Assembly (NCBI GenBank): GCA_030549495.1
Contig: JAUIRK010000896.1
Location: forward strand, 124,001 to 188,000
Source of the DNA: Nectonema munidae
Lineage: Eukaryota > Nematomorpha > Nectonematoida > Nectonematidae
Length of the DNA: 64,000 bases
Direction of reading: 5' to 3'
The notes beneath the pieces were generated by a model. The model was not told the DNA's origin and did not search any database. It saw only the letters and a program-made list of their open reading frames with translations. The translations under genes were made by a program, and so were the position numbers. Within the stretch, counting starts at the first letter, position 1; each line of letters begins with the position of its first letter. Of the stretch, positions 37,690-48,368 are shown in pieces.

Positions 37690-39483
37690 AAAGCTAAAAA
37701 TAATGTTTTGTTCTACGTTGCCTTTGATGCCAAGATTTATCCTCTTTGATAAGTCCCCAAACGTAGTCACCCATGATAGCTTTGCCCCATCGGCCTTGGT
37801 ATCTCTTTTCCATGGTTTGGATATCTTGATGAAATCGTTCTCCATGCTCCTCGCTCACATCACCAAGATTTTCTTTGAAAACATCTAAATGCGAATCCAA
37901 AAAATGAAGCTTCAGTGACATCCGGCATCCCATTTCTTTATACGCATTTACCATATTTTCAATATTTTCTTTGTAGTTTTCATTTTTTTATTACCTAAAA
38001 ATCCTGTTACAACTCTTCGAAATGCCTCCCATGCACATCTTTCTTTCAAATTAATGCCATTTTCAAATTCTTCAGAATTTAGAAGTTCCCTAACATCAGG
38101 GCCCGTAAAAATACCATTTTTTTAGCTTTGCTTCAGAAAGCTTAGGAAATAAAAGTCGGATTTGCTGAAAAGAATTAGTGTCATATTCTAGTGCTTTCAC
38201 AAACTGTTTAATAAATCCCAACTTTATGTGTAGTGAAGGAAGCAACACTTTTTTTTGGGTCAATTAGGGGTTGATTAATGACGTTTTGACTACCAGGTTC
38301 AAGGCCAATTCTTTGTGTCCATGTTTTTTTCAAATAATGATTTTTATCATCTCTACTATCCCATAAACATAGGTAGCAGGAAAACTTTGTATAACCTTTT
38401 TGCATTCCCAATAGAAAGCCTAGCATTTTGAAATCTCCACATACATCATAATTAATATTTTGATACTTTATTTTGCTGAGCAAATTTTTAACATTGGCAT
38501 AGTCTTCTTTCATATGATTAGAATGACCAACTGGAACTAATGGCAACAAGTTTCCATTGTGAAGCAAAACTGCCTTTAAACTTTTAACAGAACTGTCGAT
38601 GAAGAGCCTCCATTCTGATGAAACATGTTCAATTCCTATCGCCCTCAAAAGGCCCTTGATATCTTTACAAAAACATAAGCCATCTTCAACATCATAAAAT
38701 TTAGAATATTCCATATGTCTGTTTTTGCACCCCTATTCTGCATCTCTCTCCTAGAAGATTTCACTCTTTAAGCCTGGACGTTAGCAGCTGAGCTCCCTCT
38801 TTAGATAAGTTCAAGTCTTTAATTAAATCATTTAGCTCACGTTGATTTGGAAAATGAGGAGATTTTGTATCATCATCATCATCAACAGAATATAAAATTT
38901 CATTATTATTCACAGATTCTACTTCATCCAGATAACTTTCCTTAAACAAAAGTTAGTATACAAAGAATTCAGCATAACAAAATATTTTAAATTTTAACAA
39001 TTACCTTTTCTGGAGGGGAAGGAACTGGCAAGTTTACATTATAAGGTACTGGAGCAATTGATGAAGCAATATTAGGATAGTCAAGTTTTTTAGATTTTCC
39101 TTTTATTTTTCTGAATTTAGATATGTTGACTATACAAAAATAACAATCAGTGATATGATTTTTTTGTTCTCTCCAAATTCGTGGAATAGCAAAAGGCATT
39201 GATCTTTCACCTAGATTTTAGATTCTGAGTTTTTACAAAAGTATGACAATTTAAAAAAAACTATCTCTCAGCCATGCCTCCAATGTTGAACGACAGCTTC
39301 CACAAATAAAATGAGGAGCCCAACTTTTATCCTGGTCACCAATCGGCATACCAAAATATAAATTGTATGCTATCGAATATTTTGATCTTTTTTCTATTTT
39401 ATAAGAAACTGTTTTTGCCCAATATAGTATCCGCAGACATAGCAAAAAGAATTAGGGTTATTTTTACACATCCGTGTAGCCAT
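37690..39483 (-). pseudogene. Unnamed multicopy transposase-like gene, near complete but broken
   Basis: A decayed copy of a protein family found in many copies in arthropods and other invertebrates, for which I know no accepted name. The N-terminus starts at ATG 39483 (MATRMCKNNPNSFCYVCG), then YNLYFGMPIGDQDKSWAPHF, ICGSCRS and AWLRD: Cys pairs suggesting a zinc-binding domain. Next come MPFAIPRIWRE and DCYFCIVN. A clean GT-AG intron follows PPEK (39003 to about 38943), so the gene is intron-containing. The best block is a 168-codon frame (38208-38714) with EWRLFIDSSVKSLKAVLLHN, VCGDFKMLGFLLG and GYTKFSCYLCLWDSRDDKN. The C-terminus (37694-37954) has MSLKLHFLDSHLDVF, SEEHGERFHQDI and RYQGRWG. 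Several frame changes and stops separate these blocks. Transposase function is inferred from copy number and setting. Confidence 0.75.
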
Positions 39484-39714
39484 TTTTAATTTGTAGTAAA
39501 AAATTGACAATATTATAATATAATTATCTTAAAAATAAAACAAAAATTGTGACAAAAATATGTTAAGAAAAATACCTTGTAACTTCTGAACCATCGATGT
39601 TACAGAAAAAAAAAGCACAGATTTGAAATCAGAGTGAAGTTTTTAGTAATAAACGATAAAAATATTAAGTCAAACAAAAAAAAAATTTTTTTTATGTTAG
39701 ACTGTGAATCGTTT

Positions 39715-39925
39715 ATAAGGGTTTAGACTTGAGAAATTTTGGTTTTCAGAGATTTTAGTTCTGGAGATTTTGGTTTTGAAGATCTAAAACTTATGAAAGT
39801 TTCGTTTTTAGATATTTTGGTTTCAGAGATTTGGTTTTTGAAATTTAAGAATTAGGAAAATTTAGGTTTAAGAGTTTTAAGTTTAGGAGATTTTGGTTTC
39901 TGAGAAATTTAATTCTAAAAAGTAA
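39715..39925 (-). repeat. Phrase repeat, type A, right arm
   Basis: Degenerate units of 15 or so bases such as GAGATTTTAGTTCTG, GAGATTTTGGTTTTG and GATATTTTGGTTTCA, about a dozen in all. Read on the minus strand they become CAAAATCTCC-type units like those at 35711-35792. It lies 230 bases upstream of the start of the unnamed transposase-like gene. Confidence 0.65.
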
Positions 39926-40261
39926 TTCTGGTCAGACAAAGGAAATTATTTACCGATATTACAAATAATAAAAATCAAAAAAGAATTCGTCTAAAGCGAA
40001 AAATCTAAAAAGAAAAAAGTGTGTCTGAGTAGAGATTGTCGATTTGGAATGTTTGAAAACTTCGATCGGCTATCTAAAATTCGTCTAAACGGAAAAATTT
40101 CAAAAGAAAAAAGTTCGTTTTAAGTGGAATAGGTTTATTTGGAATGAAACTAATAGAGAGGCATAAAACATAGTATATTACTCAACAAAACTAAATCTAC
40201 TAAAACTAAGGAAGTTAACAATCTTTTTTCTCAAAGCTGAACAAGATTTAAATGTATCCAG
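39926..40261. other. Phrase-like AT-rich spacer
   Basis: No gene. Contains two loosely repeated stretches (ATTCGTCTAAAGCGAAAAAT and ATTCGTCTAAACGGAAAAAT) about 110 bases apart, another phrase-type repetition. Confidence 0.45.
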
Positions 40262-40917
40262 ACGGTGCCGGGTCAAAACGCCCAAAAACCAAAACGATCG
40301 AAACCAAAATGTCCGAAATTAAAATGCCCAATACCAAAACCCCGAAAACCAAAAGGCCCAAAATCAAAACGCCTGAAGATAATAATTCGGGCGTTACAAT
40401 TTTTTGAAGTTTATTCTATTTGGACAGTTTTCAAAACGGTCGATTTGACACGAAATGATAGTGATCAATTTGACTTGAAAGATAAAAGTGATCATACAAA
40501 AATACATTATTTCTTTTGTTTGAAAAACAATTAAACTACCAATTTAAACGGAAAATCAATTTGACACCCGAAAAGATGTGACTAATTTAAACAGGAAAAT
40601 AAGAATTTTAAAAATTTTTGATTTTGATTCAAAATTTTAAAAGTAGTTAGATTTGATAAGATTGATAAATTAGGAATCGTGTATGCATGTGAAACAACAA
40701 AGTGTTAAACTTAACATATTCTTAGAAAAATATAAAAGATAATACTTGGAAAAAAGCGTAGATACAAGAAAAAATCTCAAATTTTTAAATATTTTTTGTA
40801 GATTCAAGTTTCAGACCTTCTTGTATCGGGTTTTTTGGTATCGGGCTTTTGGTTTCGGGCATTTTGGTTTCGGACGTTTTAGTATGGCGTTTTGGTTTTT
40901 GGGCGTTTTGACTCGAA
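40262..40917. mobile_element. Element with phrase-built terminal inverted repeats (AAAACGCCC type)
   Basis: The left arm (about 40262-40395) has seven degenerate 14-16 base units of the form CAAAACGCCCAAAAAC. The right arm (about 40822-40917) carries six such units in inverted orientation. The outermost 25 bases of the phrase (starting GTCAAAACGCCC on each arm) are identical between arms. No open frame of note lies between them, only further phrase-like sequence (ATTTGACACG..., AATTTGACACCCG). This fits a non-autonomous foldback-like DNA transposon. No flanking duplication could be fixed with certainty. Confidence 0.7.
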
Positions 40918-40921
40918 TTCA

Positions 40922-41765
40922 TCCAGATATCTTATTACAACCACTTATAATAATCACTTCAACTGGTTTTCATTGAATGGTTTCTCTGTTAACCGTAATA
41001 AAACCAAAGCTATGTACTTTTCATCGAAAAAGCATAAGAGGGGTGTGTTTTTAGATTTAAACATTGACAAAGTTTCGTGTTTCAATTTCTTGGGAATCGT
41101 AATTATAACAAATTACTTTGGAATGATTACATTAACTTTATATCATCGAAACTTAGTAGAATGCTGGGATTGTTAAGAAATACGACTAAAATTTTACCCA
41201 AGAAAACAAACATGCGTGTGTACAACTCTTTGATCCTTCCTGACCCCACTTACAATATCTCTATTTGGGGTCATTACAACATGAATAAGTTATTCAGCAA
41301 ACAAAAAGCGGCACTCAGATTTATGTGTAACAAGCCACGGTTTAGCCACACTAACCATTTGTTTTTGATGAATAATGTTTTGAAAACAGAGGACCTATAT
41401 AAAAAAGTCACTCCTAGTTTTGATTTACAAATATTTTAACTTCATGCTGCCAAATCTTTTCAATTCGATGTTACAATTTAATTTTTAAATTTCTGAAAAA
41501 TTCTCACCTAGATTCAGATTTAATCTTTATGTTCCTCCTCATTGGCTTTGTCTCTCGGTTGGAACTGTTAAACATAAGTGCTCTTCACAATGGAATAACT
41601 TTCATCCTAACCATTTCAACTTATCCATTTCTCTGTATTGTTATAGAAAACATATAAAACTCCTTTTGCTCAAAAACTACCATAGTGTATAAAACTATCT
41701 AAACCCTTTTTTATCAGTACTTATCTTTTCATATTATTTTCCACATATTATTCATCTGTAATATG
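40922..41765 (+). pseudogene. LINE reverse transcriptase C-terminal relic
   Basis: + strand frames 40892-41176 and 41077-41439 overlap and carry LINE blocks: LNGFSVNRNKTKAMYFSSKK, VSCFNFLGIV, KLSRMLGLLRNTTKILPKKT, MRVYNSLILPDPTYNISIWG, KQKAALRFMCNKPRFSHTNH. These follow the catalytic centre in Jockey/CR1-like LINEs. The 5' part with the catalytic residues is absent: the sequence begins right after the phrase-TIR element. A C-terminal and 3' region continues to the piggyBac end at 41766. Frameshifts are present. Confidence 0.85.
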
Positions 41766-42700
41766 TTAACACTAGAAAGACTGAATTTTTCACTACCTAA
41801 AATGACTGGAGCGGTCATTTTGGACCGCTCTGTTATTTCAGTCAAAATAATTTCATAAGATAAAAAAATGTGACAAAACGGAAATTTTATTCAAAAATTA
41901 ATATTGTTTCGTATTAAATATAAAACTATATTCATTTCACACAAAAATATTCGTCTTTTTTTTCTAGTGTGTTTCCCACAACAAGTTAGGTTGCACTCAA
42001 GACAGTTGTTGGTTGACTTGTTTATACATTTGAAAAAACTGCACTGTTTTCTTTTTGAAGAAGAAATGTTAGTTGTTGTTTCTTTATTCTCTTCAGCATT
42101 GGTTAATTCTTGTACTAAAACTTGTAAAAACTTTTTTCTTGATATGTTTTCTTTGGTTACTTCCTTGTATTAAACCCATGCGTTGATGGCTAACAAGTCT
42201 AACATGTTAAAAAAAAATGCCAAAGGCCATCTTCTACAACCACTTTTGCAGGTGAAATATCTAGCCATTTGGTCCATTACATCTACTCCATAATTTGTAT
42301 TGTTGTAAAATTCAATAGTTTCTGGAAGTTTTTTAATATGATTCTTTTTTATCGTAACATTTTTATGCAAAGAACTTAAAACATACACATTTTTGTTTTT
42401 TACCTTTATAAACAGTGAGATTGCATCCAGACTTTCAAAAGAAAATTTGGCTAGAATAAAGTGATTGCTTTTTTCATTAAATTTTCTAATTTGGAACTTA
42501 TCTTCTGTTCTTTCTAATAGTTCCGACTATTGTGGTATTTTGTTAAAAAAAATTCAGCCAAATCCAAAGAAGTAAAAAATTGTCTATTCCTTTATTGAAA
42601 TGGGGAGACATAAGTTCAAGACAAACATGTGAAGGCACGGAAACTTCACTATTTCTCGTATCAACTTTTCAAAGAAATATGGAAAAGAATTACACAAGTA
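41766..42700 (-). mobile_element. piggyBac-like element, left end and transposase C-terminal half
   Basis: The left end is TTAA followed by CACTAGAAAGACTG, a common piggyBac-family terminus. Just inside, AATGACTGGAGCGGTCATTT and GGTCATTTTGGACCGCT form overlapping palindromes (about 41801-41832). The minus strand encodes a piggyBac transposase fragment: VCLELMSPHFNKGID and FTSLDLAEFFLTK in different frames (about 42680-42560), then ETIEFYNNTNYGVDVMDQMA and RRWPLAFFFNMLDLLAINAW in one frame (42170-42388), a stop, and the Cys-rich C-terminal domain (KRKQCSFFKCI, CLECNLTCCGKH) in the same frame. The N-terminal half and right end are missing. Confidence 0.9.
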
Positions 42701-43336
42701 CTTCGTGGTATTATCAGCGAGACACTAAAATTTTATACAAAATTTGTGGGGTTTATTAGCCATGTATTGTCGAAAAGAACATCTTGTTTTACATGGAAAT
42801 AATTGCTCATCAATTGTCAAAATTTTCAAATTTTAAGGAAAATCCATCAAATGCAAAATAAACGTAAGTGAGTGCAACAACGACGCAATAGATCGAAAAC
42901 CCTGTAATAATAACACTCGATAACAATGAACTTACACAACTTTTTAATGGTATAAAGCATAAAATGTATCTTTATTGTTATTAAAATGAAAAAAGACTAA
43001 TAATATTCTTTCTTATAAGCAAGCACAGTAGACATTCAAGAACGTAATGTAGTATCTTAAAGAAATGTGTTTTAAAGTGAAACTTTGAAGTTTCAAAACT
43101 GTGGGTCATGACCGCCATAGGAGTTCGGAGCTTTTTTCTGGGGGTGATGGAAGTTCCGAAATTTTGAGGATTTTATGATATTTAGATATTTTTGTTAGGT
43201 TTTTTATATTCAGATTTTGTCGTACGCGGGTGAAAGTCTCGTGCCTCTGTCATGGAACTTTCTGAGATAAAATTTTTTTGTAGGCATTGTCATACTTAAA
43301 CGAACGAATTTCATGATTATATACTATTGAAACTAT
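42701..43336. other. No gene seen
   Basis: AT-rich. A small GC patch at 43090-43220 (GGGTCATGACCGCC, GGAGTTCGGAGC) may be an old transposon end. Confidence 0.4.
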
Positions 43337-43436
43337 ATTTGGCCAAAAGGTTCTATCCTGGAAAATCTGCTTTCCAAAACGCCAGTGGCCAAACTGTCCA
43401 AGACAAAATGTCAGTTGGCTAAAATGTTCGTCCACA
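43337..43436. repeat. Degenerate phrase repeat (GGCCAAAA keyword)
   Basis: Units GGCCAAAAGGTTCTATCC, GGAAAATCTGCTTTCC, AAAACGCCAGTGGCC, AAACTGTCCAAGACAAAATG, CAGTTGGCTAAAATG. Built like the AAAACGCCC and AAAATCTCC phrases but with its own keyword. No inverted partner was found. Confidence 0.5.
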
Positions 43437-43589
43437 TGATTCTAGATGTCATTTAAGAAATGTTAATTCATTTATCATTTTTAGATCAAGAAGACTTAAA
43501 TAAAATTTATTTCTTCATCAAAATAATGATGAAACAGTTATGACTTTTGGACAGTTAAATCAATAAAGTCGATTTCTCATTAAGTTTGA

Positions 43590-45211
43590 TTGAAGTTTAT
43601 TTAAAATTGTTTCAATTACATTTATTTTCTCTGAGAAAAGTTATGATGGTCTCAAATAGAGAGTAAAACTACTTCAACGAATTTCCTCTTGATAACCACC
43701 GTATTTTGGTGTGTAAAAGCAGGGGATCAAATTCTTCATTGTTGTCTTTGCAAAGTTGACGAAATAATCGCGAGTTAAGAGATTTCATTTTATTTTGTTC
43801 ACCGCTGATATAATGCTATCAAGAGATTTATGAAGACGTTCATTCAAGTTTTTTGCAACTAAGTACTAATGATGAATAACATAGTGAACCGTGAGGAAAT
43901 TTGGAACATGTTTTTTTAAAAAAGCAAGGAAACATTTTGTCTTCCCATTAAGGCTGGAGCTCCATCAGTTGAACAAGCAACGATATTATTCAAAGGAGTT
44001 TCCTTCTCTTTGAAAAACGCATAAACTTTGTTGAAAATTGATTCGGTTTTAGTGTCAGTTTCAAGTTCATCAGCAAAAAAATCTTGTTAAACTTTTCCAT
44101 CTTTAATGAAACGGACATACACAAAAAGGAATGCTTCATTACCTGGAAGAGAAGATTTGTCCAACTGCAAACTAAATTGTTGACTTTTGAGTGTCTCATA
44201 TAAAGTTTCTTCAATATTGCACACCATCTCATCAATTCTTCTTTGTACTGGATTATTACTAAGTGGAATTGAATTCAAAATAGTTTGGAGAAAAGGATGA
44301 TGCAATACAGTACTGAGAACTTCTTCTATAGCTAATAAAATAAGTTGATCTCCAATTGTGTGAGGTTTCCCTGATTTAGCAATCAATTTTGAAATATTGT
44401 ATGAACAAACAAGCTCATCATCACGCTATTGTAATTGATTTGTGATAAATTCAATTTCGGTTATTAAATTTATCACGTAAGTTTTTGAATATGAAATTAT
44501 TTCATTTGCTTTGTTTAAATGCATCTTGTTCAAATGTTCGGATATCTTGGATGGTTTAATGCTTCATTTGAAAATACCTTCTTGCAAAGGAGACACATCG
44601 GCTGTTGTTCATTTTTAAGAAATGGAACAAATCCAAACTTAAGATACTCAACGTTATACTGTTGACACTTTTTCTTTGAACTTTCTGCCATTTTCAAAAT
44701 GAGAAAAACAAAGTTATAGTTTTGAATAAAGCAAATTGATTAACACAAAAGAAGTAAAAAAAATGAATGATTAAAGCTCAAACGGGGTTGCTTTTTAATT
44801 GATTTGAATCACGCTTTTCAATCACACAGAAAATACTTTGTTTTAGCTTTCAAAAGAATTTTATCGTTCATGAGTAATTTTCTTTGACGTCTGTATCTGT
44901 GAATAATGTGCAAGCTATGTCCATGTGAGGTAAATAAAAAGGTCAAAGAAAAATATCAAAAACATGTGTCGAGGAGTACACATCATAGATAAGCTTTTGT
45001 GAAAGCTCTTCTATTTAGACATGTTGAATGTATTATTCCGAGTTATCACTAGTTTTAATGTTCTCATGAGCTTAAAAATAATTATATGGAAAATTCTACA
45101 GCGCCCCTTTACGCGACTCTAACGTCCCCTATCTTGAGCAAAACATTTGACGCCCTCTTCTGTCTTGATACGCGCCCTATGGGGCGCTACCGCGCACTTT
45201 GAGAAACACTG
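43590..45211 (-). mobile_element. Buster-like hAT transposon (ZBED5/FAM200 type), broken
   Basis: The right terminus, read on the minus strand, is CAGTGTTTCTCAAAGTGCGC, a hAT terminal motif, followed by GC-rich subterminal sequence. The transposase starts at 44691 with a BED-like finger (KKKCQQYNVEYLKFGFVPFL, then CLLCKKVFSNEAL). The core has IAKSGKPHTIGDQLILLAIE, IPLSNNPVQRRIDEM, FSLQLDKSSLPGNEAFLFVY and VACSTDGAPALMGR. C-terminal blocks with RLFRQLC-like and LLHTKIRWLS-like text reach about 43620. Several stops and frame changes; the hATC dimerisation end and left terminus were not found. Confidence 0.88.
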
Positions 45212-46470
45212 CTAGATGCTTAAAAATTTTTTGGCAATGATTTTACCTTGTATTCTCATTATATTATATTTTAATATAATTCTTGTTTTCCAAAATATTT
45301 TTACAATTTATCTTAAAAATTAAATATATTTTTATCAATTAATTTATCAATAAGAAGAATATCGAAAAACGACTTAATCTACAATAATCGGAAAAATTTC
45401 TACAGCAAAGAAAATGAATCCACTCAAATTTTTATGAGTATTAAAATAAATTTTCAAACAAAGAAAAAAATTACTCATATCGTCTTACTTCATACTTGAT
45501 TAGTTTATGATCAATGCGTTTGGTATATCGTATAAATAGATGTTCTTATGAAAACACATATATTGTGTAGAAGCAAAACTTTCTGTGATATCAATTACTG
45601 TAACTAGATATATAATAATAAATATATATAATAGAGCCAAATTTAAATTATAATTATAATCTAAAAAATTATTTTTTATTTATTTCCATTATTAATGGAT
45701 AAAAAAAATGAAGAGCTCTAATTAAATTTCGAAATAAAGTTAAGTTCTAGTGGTTTTTAACATCATGTCTCATTTTTCCAAATGTCCTTTTATCGATTTC
45801 AATACATCATACTGTGATGGTTATTGAAATAAAAGCTCCAAATAGCACTTTTTTTATGTTAGTATCCAATAATTAAGGGAAGCCCAAGAACATAAAATGT
45901 TAGAAATAACCGTATTTTCTATCTGGAACGAAAGATTATGGTTGAGGAAATAACAATACAATATCAATCTAAAATTTGTTTTTACCTTCTGATTTTTTCC
46001 ATCAAATTTTTAACTTGACAAATACAAAATGGTGAACGCCATATAAAAAGAATATGTGATGACTGAAGAGCTAAAGCCATTCTATGAAATTTTTGCCGAT
46101 ATTATTAGTGCTTGGCTACATTTTATATGCTTGGATTTCCATTGGATTACTTATAGAGTAGTAAAACGGCTCCTGTTTTGAAGGCAATTATTTGAAGGAA
46201 TCATCTCAAATTCAAAATAAGATTTATTCATTTTGATCATTTATATATGTAAATGTAAGACACGCAATTGGATATTTAGCAATACGTTTTTACTTAGATA
46301 TCTTTGATCTATTCAAGAAGAAATGTTATTTTGATAATAATTGTTCTTGTTTTATTTAGATAGAAAGCTGATTTTGATTATGTCATTATTGATGAAAAAT
46401 TAAAGGTGTAAAAATTTACTTATTTTGCTAGTTATTTTGAAACTTGCTAATTTACTTATTTTGCTTATTT
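45212..46470. other. No gene seen
   Basis: AT-rich DNA between the hAT right end and the reverse-transcriptase element. No motif recognised. Confidence 0.4.
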
Positions 46471-46680
46471 TTTCCCCTCACGGTGCAAGCACCGTCTTCT
46501 TTTAATAGGAGGGTTTTATAAACTTTATTAAACAAGAAAAAACACACACAATCGTAATTAGCACAAAAATGATATATTTGAGTTATCAGGATGGGTTGGG
46601 TGGGAGTTTGACTTGAGTTTTGCTAAAAGAAAAGAGTGAGGAGGAGTTGGTGTGTGCTTGCTTTTATAGTATTATGTATG
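46471..46680 (-). repeat. Terminal direct repeat, copy A
   Basis: About 210 bp, almost identical to 46690-46898. On the minus strand it has TACTATAAAAGC (a TATA-like box, 46660-46671), a CACACACC-type stretch, TATTAAAAG, and the palindrome ACGGTGCAAGCACCGT (46480-46495). The presence of a TATA box makes it a likely promoter-bearing terminal repeat of the adjoining retroelement. Confidence 0.85.
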
Positions 46681-46689
46681 TATGTATTT

Positions 46690-46898
46690 TTTTCCCTCAC
46701 GGTGCAAGCACCGTCTTCTTTTAATAGGAGGGTTTTTTAAACTTTATTAAACAAGAAAAAACACACACAATCGTAATTAGCACAGAAATGATATATTTGA
46801 GTTATCAGGGTGGGTTGGGTGGGAGTTTGACTTGAGTTTTGCTTAAAGAAAAGAGTGAGGAGGAGTTGGTGTGTGCTTGCTTTTATAGTATTATGTAT
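46690..46898 (-). repeat. Terminal direct repeat, copy B
   Basis: Second tandem copy, with palindrome at 46699-46714 and TATA-like box at 46879-46890. The junction between copies is a short TATGTATGTATG stretch, suggesting that the duplication arose at a small repeat or by terminal redundancy of the RNA template. Confidence 0.85.
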
Positions 46899-47036
46899 TG
46901 CTCCTGAGACCAACGACTGGGTAAATCTGCAGGATTCTTCTCCGTGTGGATCTAGTGGGTTCGATTTTGTAAGTTTGAGGTGTACATCTTGTCCTGGACG
47001 TGGGCTGCTAGCAGTAGGTCGTGGAGGATCTTGCAC

Positions 47037-47428
47037 TCAGAACCAGCGTTCTACCTGTATGTTAAGCTGTTTGTCCATCTTCCAAAAGTAGTTTTCTTTC
47101 CCGTATGAGATGCCAATTTGGTTTAGCGTCGCGTCCACAAAGATTGGAAGATTGTTGTGAGAACCTTCATACTTACCTAAGGGCCATCCGTCCCTTATTT
47201 CATTAAGGATGGTATTTACGTCTTTGATGGTGATCAGCTCACCTTTTAATGCCTTGTATACAGGCTGTGAGTGATCCTGAACTTGTTGCTTACCGTACCT
47301 GAATAGTACTGTATAAAGCCTAGACACCTTTGGAGGCTCTTTATTGGAGGTAAGAGCTCCCGGTTTAGGCTAAGCAAGGAGATTAATGCATCATAAATCT
47401 TTTTACGTGTGCCATCTTCTAGCTCCAA
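47037..47428 (-). pseudogene. Connection and RNase H-like segment of the RT element (fossil)
   Basis: Two short frames downstream of the reverse-transcriptase ORF. The upstream one has a block of the LGFIQYY kind, typical of the region after reverse transcriptase in LTR-type polymerases. The other contains LPIFVDATLNQIGISYG, where the Asp in FVDAT would be the first catalytic residue of an RNase H. The region is part of a broken copy. Confidence 0.6.
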
Positions 47429-47489
47429 TTTCTTGGTGGTGAGGTTAATCTTCAGTCCTCTCCTTGGTTGGCTTTGTGATTTACTTCCT

Positions 47490-48368
47490 TTAATTTATCT
47501 TTATGTTGCATTCAGTGAGAAAGTTTATAAATTTTGTAGTTACGCTTTCTAACTTGATTGCATCTTTTCCCAGGATGAGGATGTCATCAATGTAATATAG
47601 GAATTCTGTGTCCTGGGCTTCTTCATAGGTATCTTTGAATGTGGCAATGTACTTACCCACGATGAATTGTAGGATGCTTGGACTGAAATTTGCTCCCATT
47701 GGGAGGACGTTGAAGAAGTATACCTTTTTATTGTTCTTAAAGTAGAAGAACTTGTACGAATTGTGTAATTTTACCCCATAAAACGCATTCTTTAAGTCCA
47801 CTTTTACACAGTATTCGAACTTTGGATTAAGGTAACGTAGTGATGTAGAGCCTTTTAGGCTCATGTAGCCTTTCTCGTATAGGTATTTGGTGTAGCTGAA
47901 ATTTTGGATGACTCTAATGCCATCCTCTCCCTTTTCAATTAGGAACAAATTACCACAGAGCTTTGGGTTCGTTATTTCTGATATAATATTGTTCTTTAAT
48001 AATTCAGGGATAACTTTGTTTGTAATAACTATTCTTTGATCTTTTGGTGGTTGGAAAAAACCGGAGATATTTGGTTGAATCTTATTACCAATAAGTAAGG
48101 GCTTGATTCCATCTTCCAAGATCTTCCTTGCCTTCTTATTGGTCATCTCTTTTGGGGCTTTCCATTTGGTTGAAGTGGCGTCGAAAACTCTTGTGTCCCA
48201 ATTCACTTGCTTGTGTACCTTTTTCCTTAGAAATTTTTCCGCTACTGAAAAACTTGCTGGTGATTCAAGGTTGGGCTCCACCACTTCTTCACTGACTTCA
48301 TCAGTTGAAATAATAAATGAAAAGATTTGTTGAGATTGTCTGTTTTCGCTCTTTGTAAATGAGCTCAA
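47490..48368 (-). CDS. Reverse transcriptase ORF of the RT element (fossil)
   Basis: A 292-codon open frame. Reverse-transcriptase blocks in order: KVDLKNAFYGVKL (block A, first catalytic Asp), FFNVLPMGANFSPSILQF (block B), LYYIDDILILG (block C with the paired catalytic Asp), and ESVTTKFINFLTECNIKIN (block D). An N-terminal part of about 100 residues precedes them (TNKVIPELLKNNIISEITNP). Typical LTR elements have LPFGL or LPMGF in block B. LPMGANFSPSILQ is also close to the hepadnaviral LPMGVGLSPFLL, and the stretch after block C likewise recalls that group. It overlaps the upstream ORF by 68 bases. The element as a whole is broken; do not read this as a working gene. Confidence 0.8.
   Translation of the reverse strand: MSSFTKSENRQSQQIFSFIISTDEVSEEVVEPNLESPASFSVAEKFLRKKVHKQVNWDTRVFDATSTKWKAPKEMTNKKARKILEDGIKPLLIGNKIQPNISGFFQPPKDQRIVITNKVIPELLKNNIISEITNPKLCGNLFLIEKGEDGIRVIQNFSYTKYLYEKGYMSLKGSTSLRYLNPKFEYCVKVDLKNAFYGVKLHNSYKFFYFKNNKKVYFFNVLPMGANFSPSILQFIVGKYIATFKDTYEEAQDTEFLYYIDDILILGKDAIKLESVTTKFINFLTECNIKIN

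Noticed and set aside
41904-42173. 89-codon + strand frame
   Set aside because: Antisense to the Cys-rich C-terminal domain of the piggyBac transposase.
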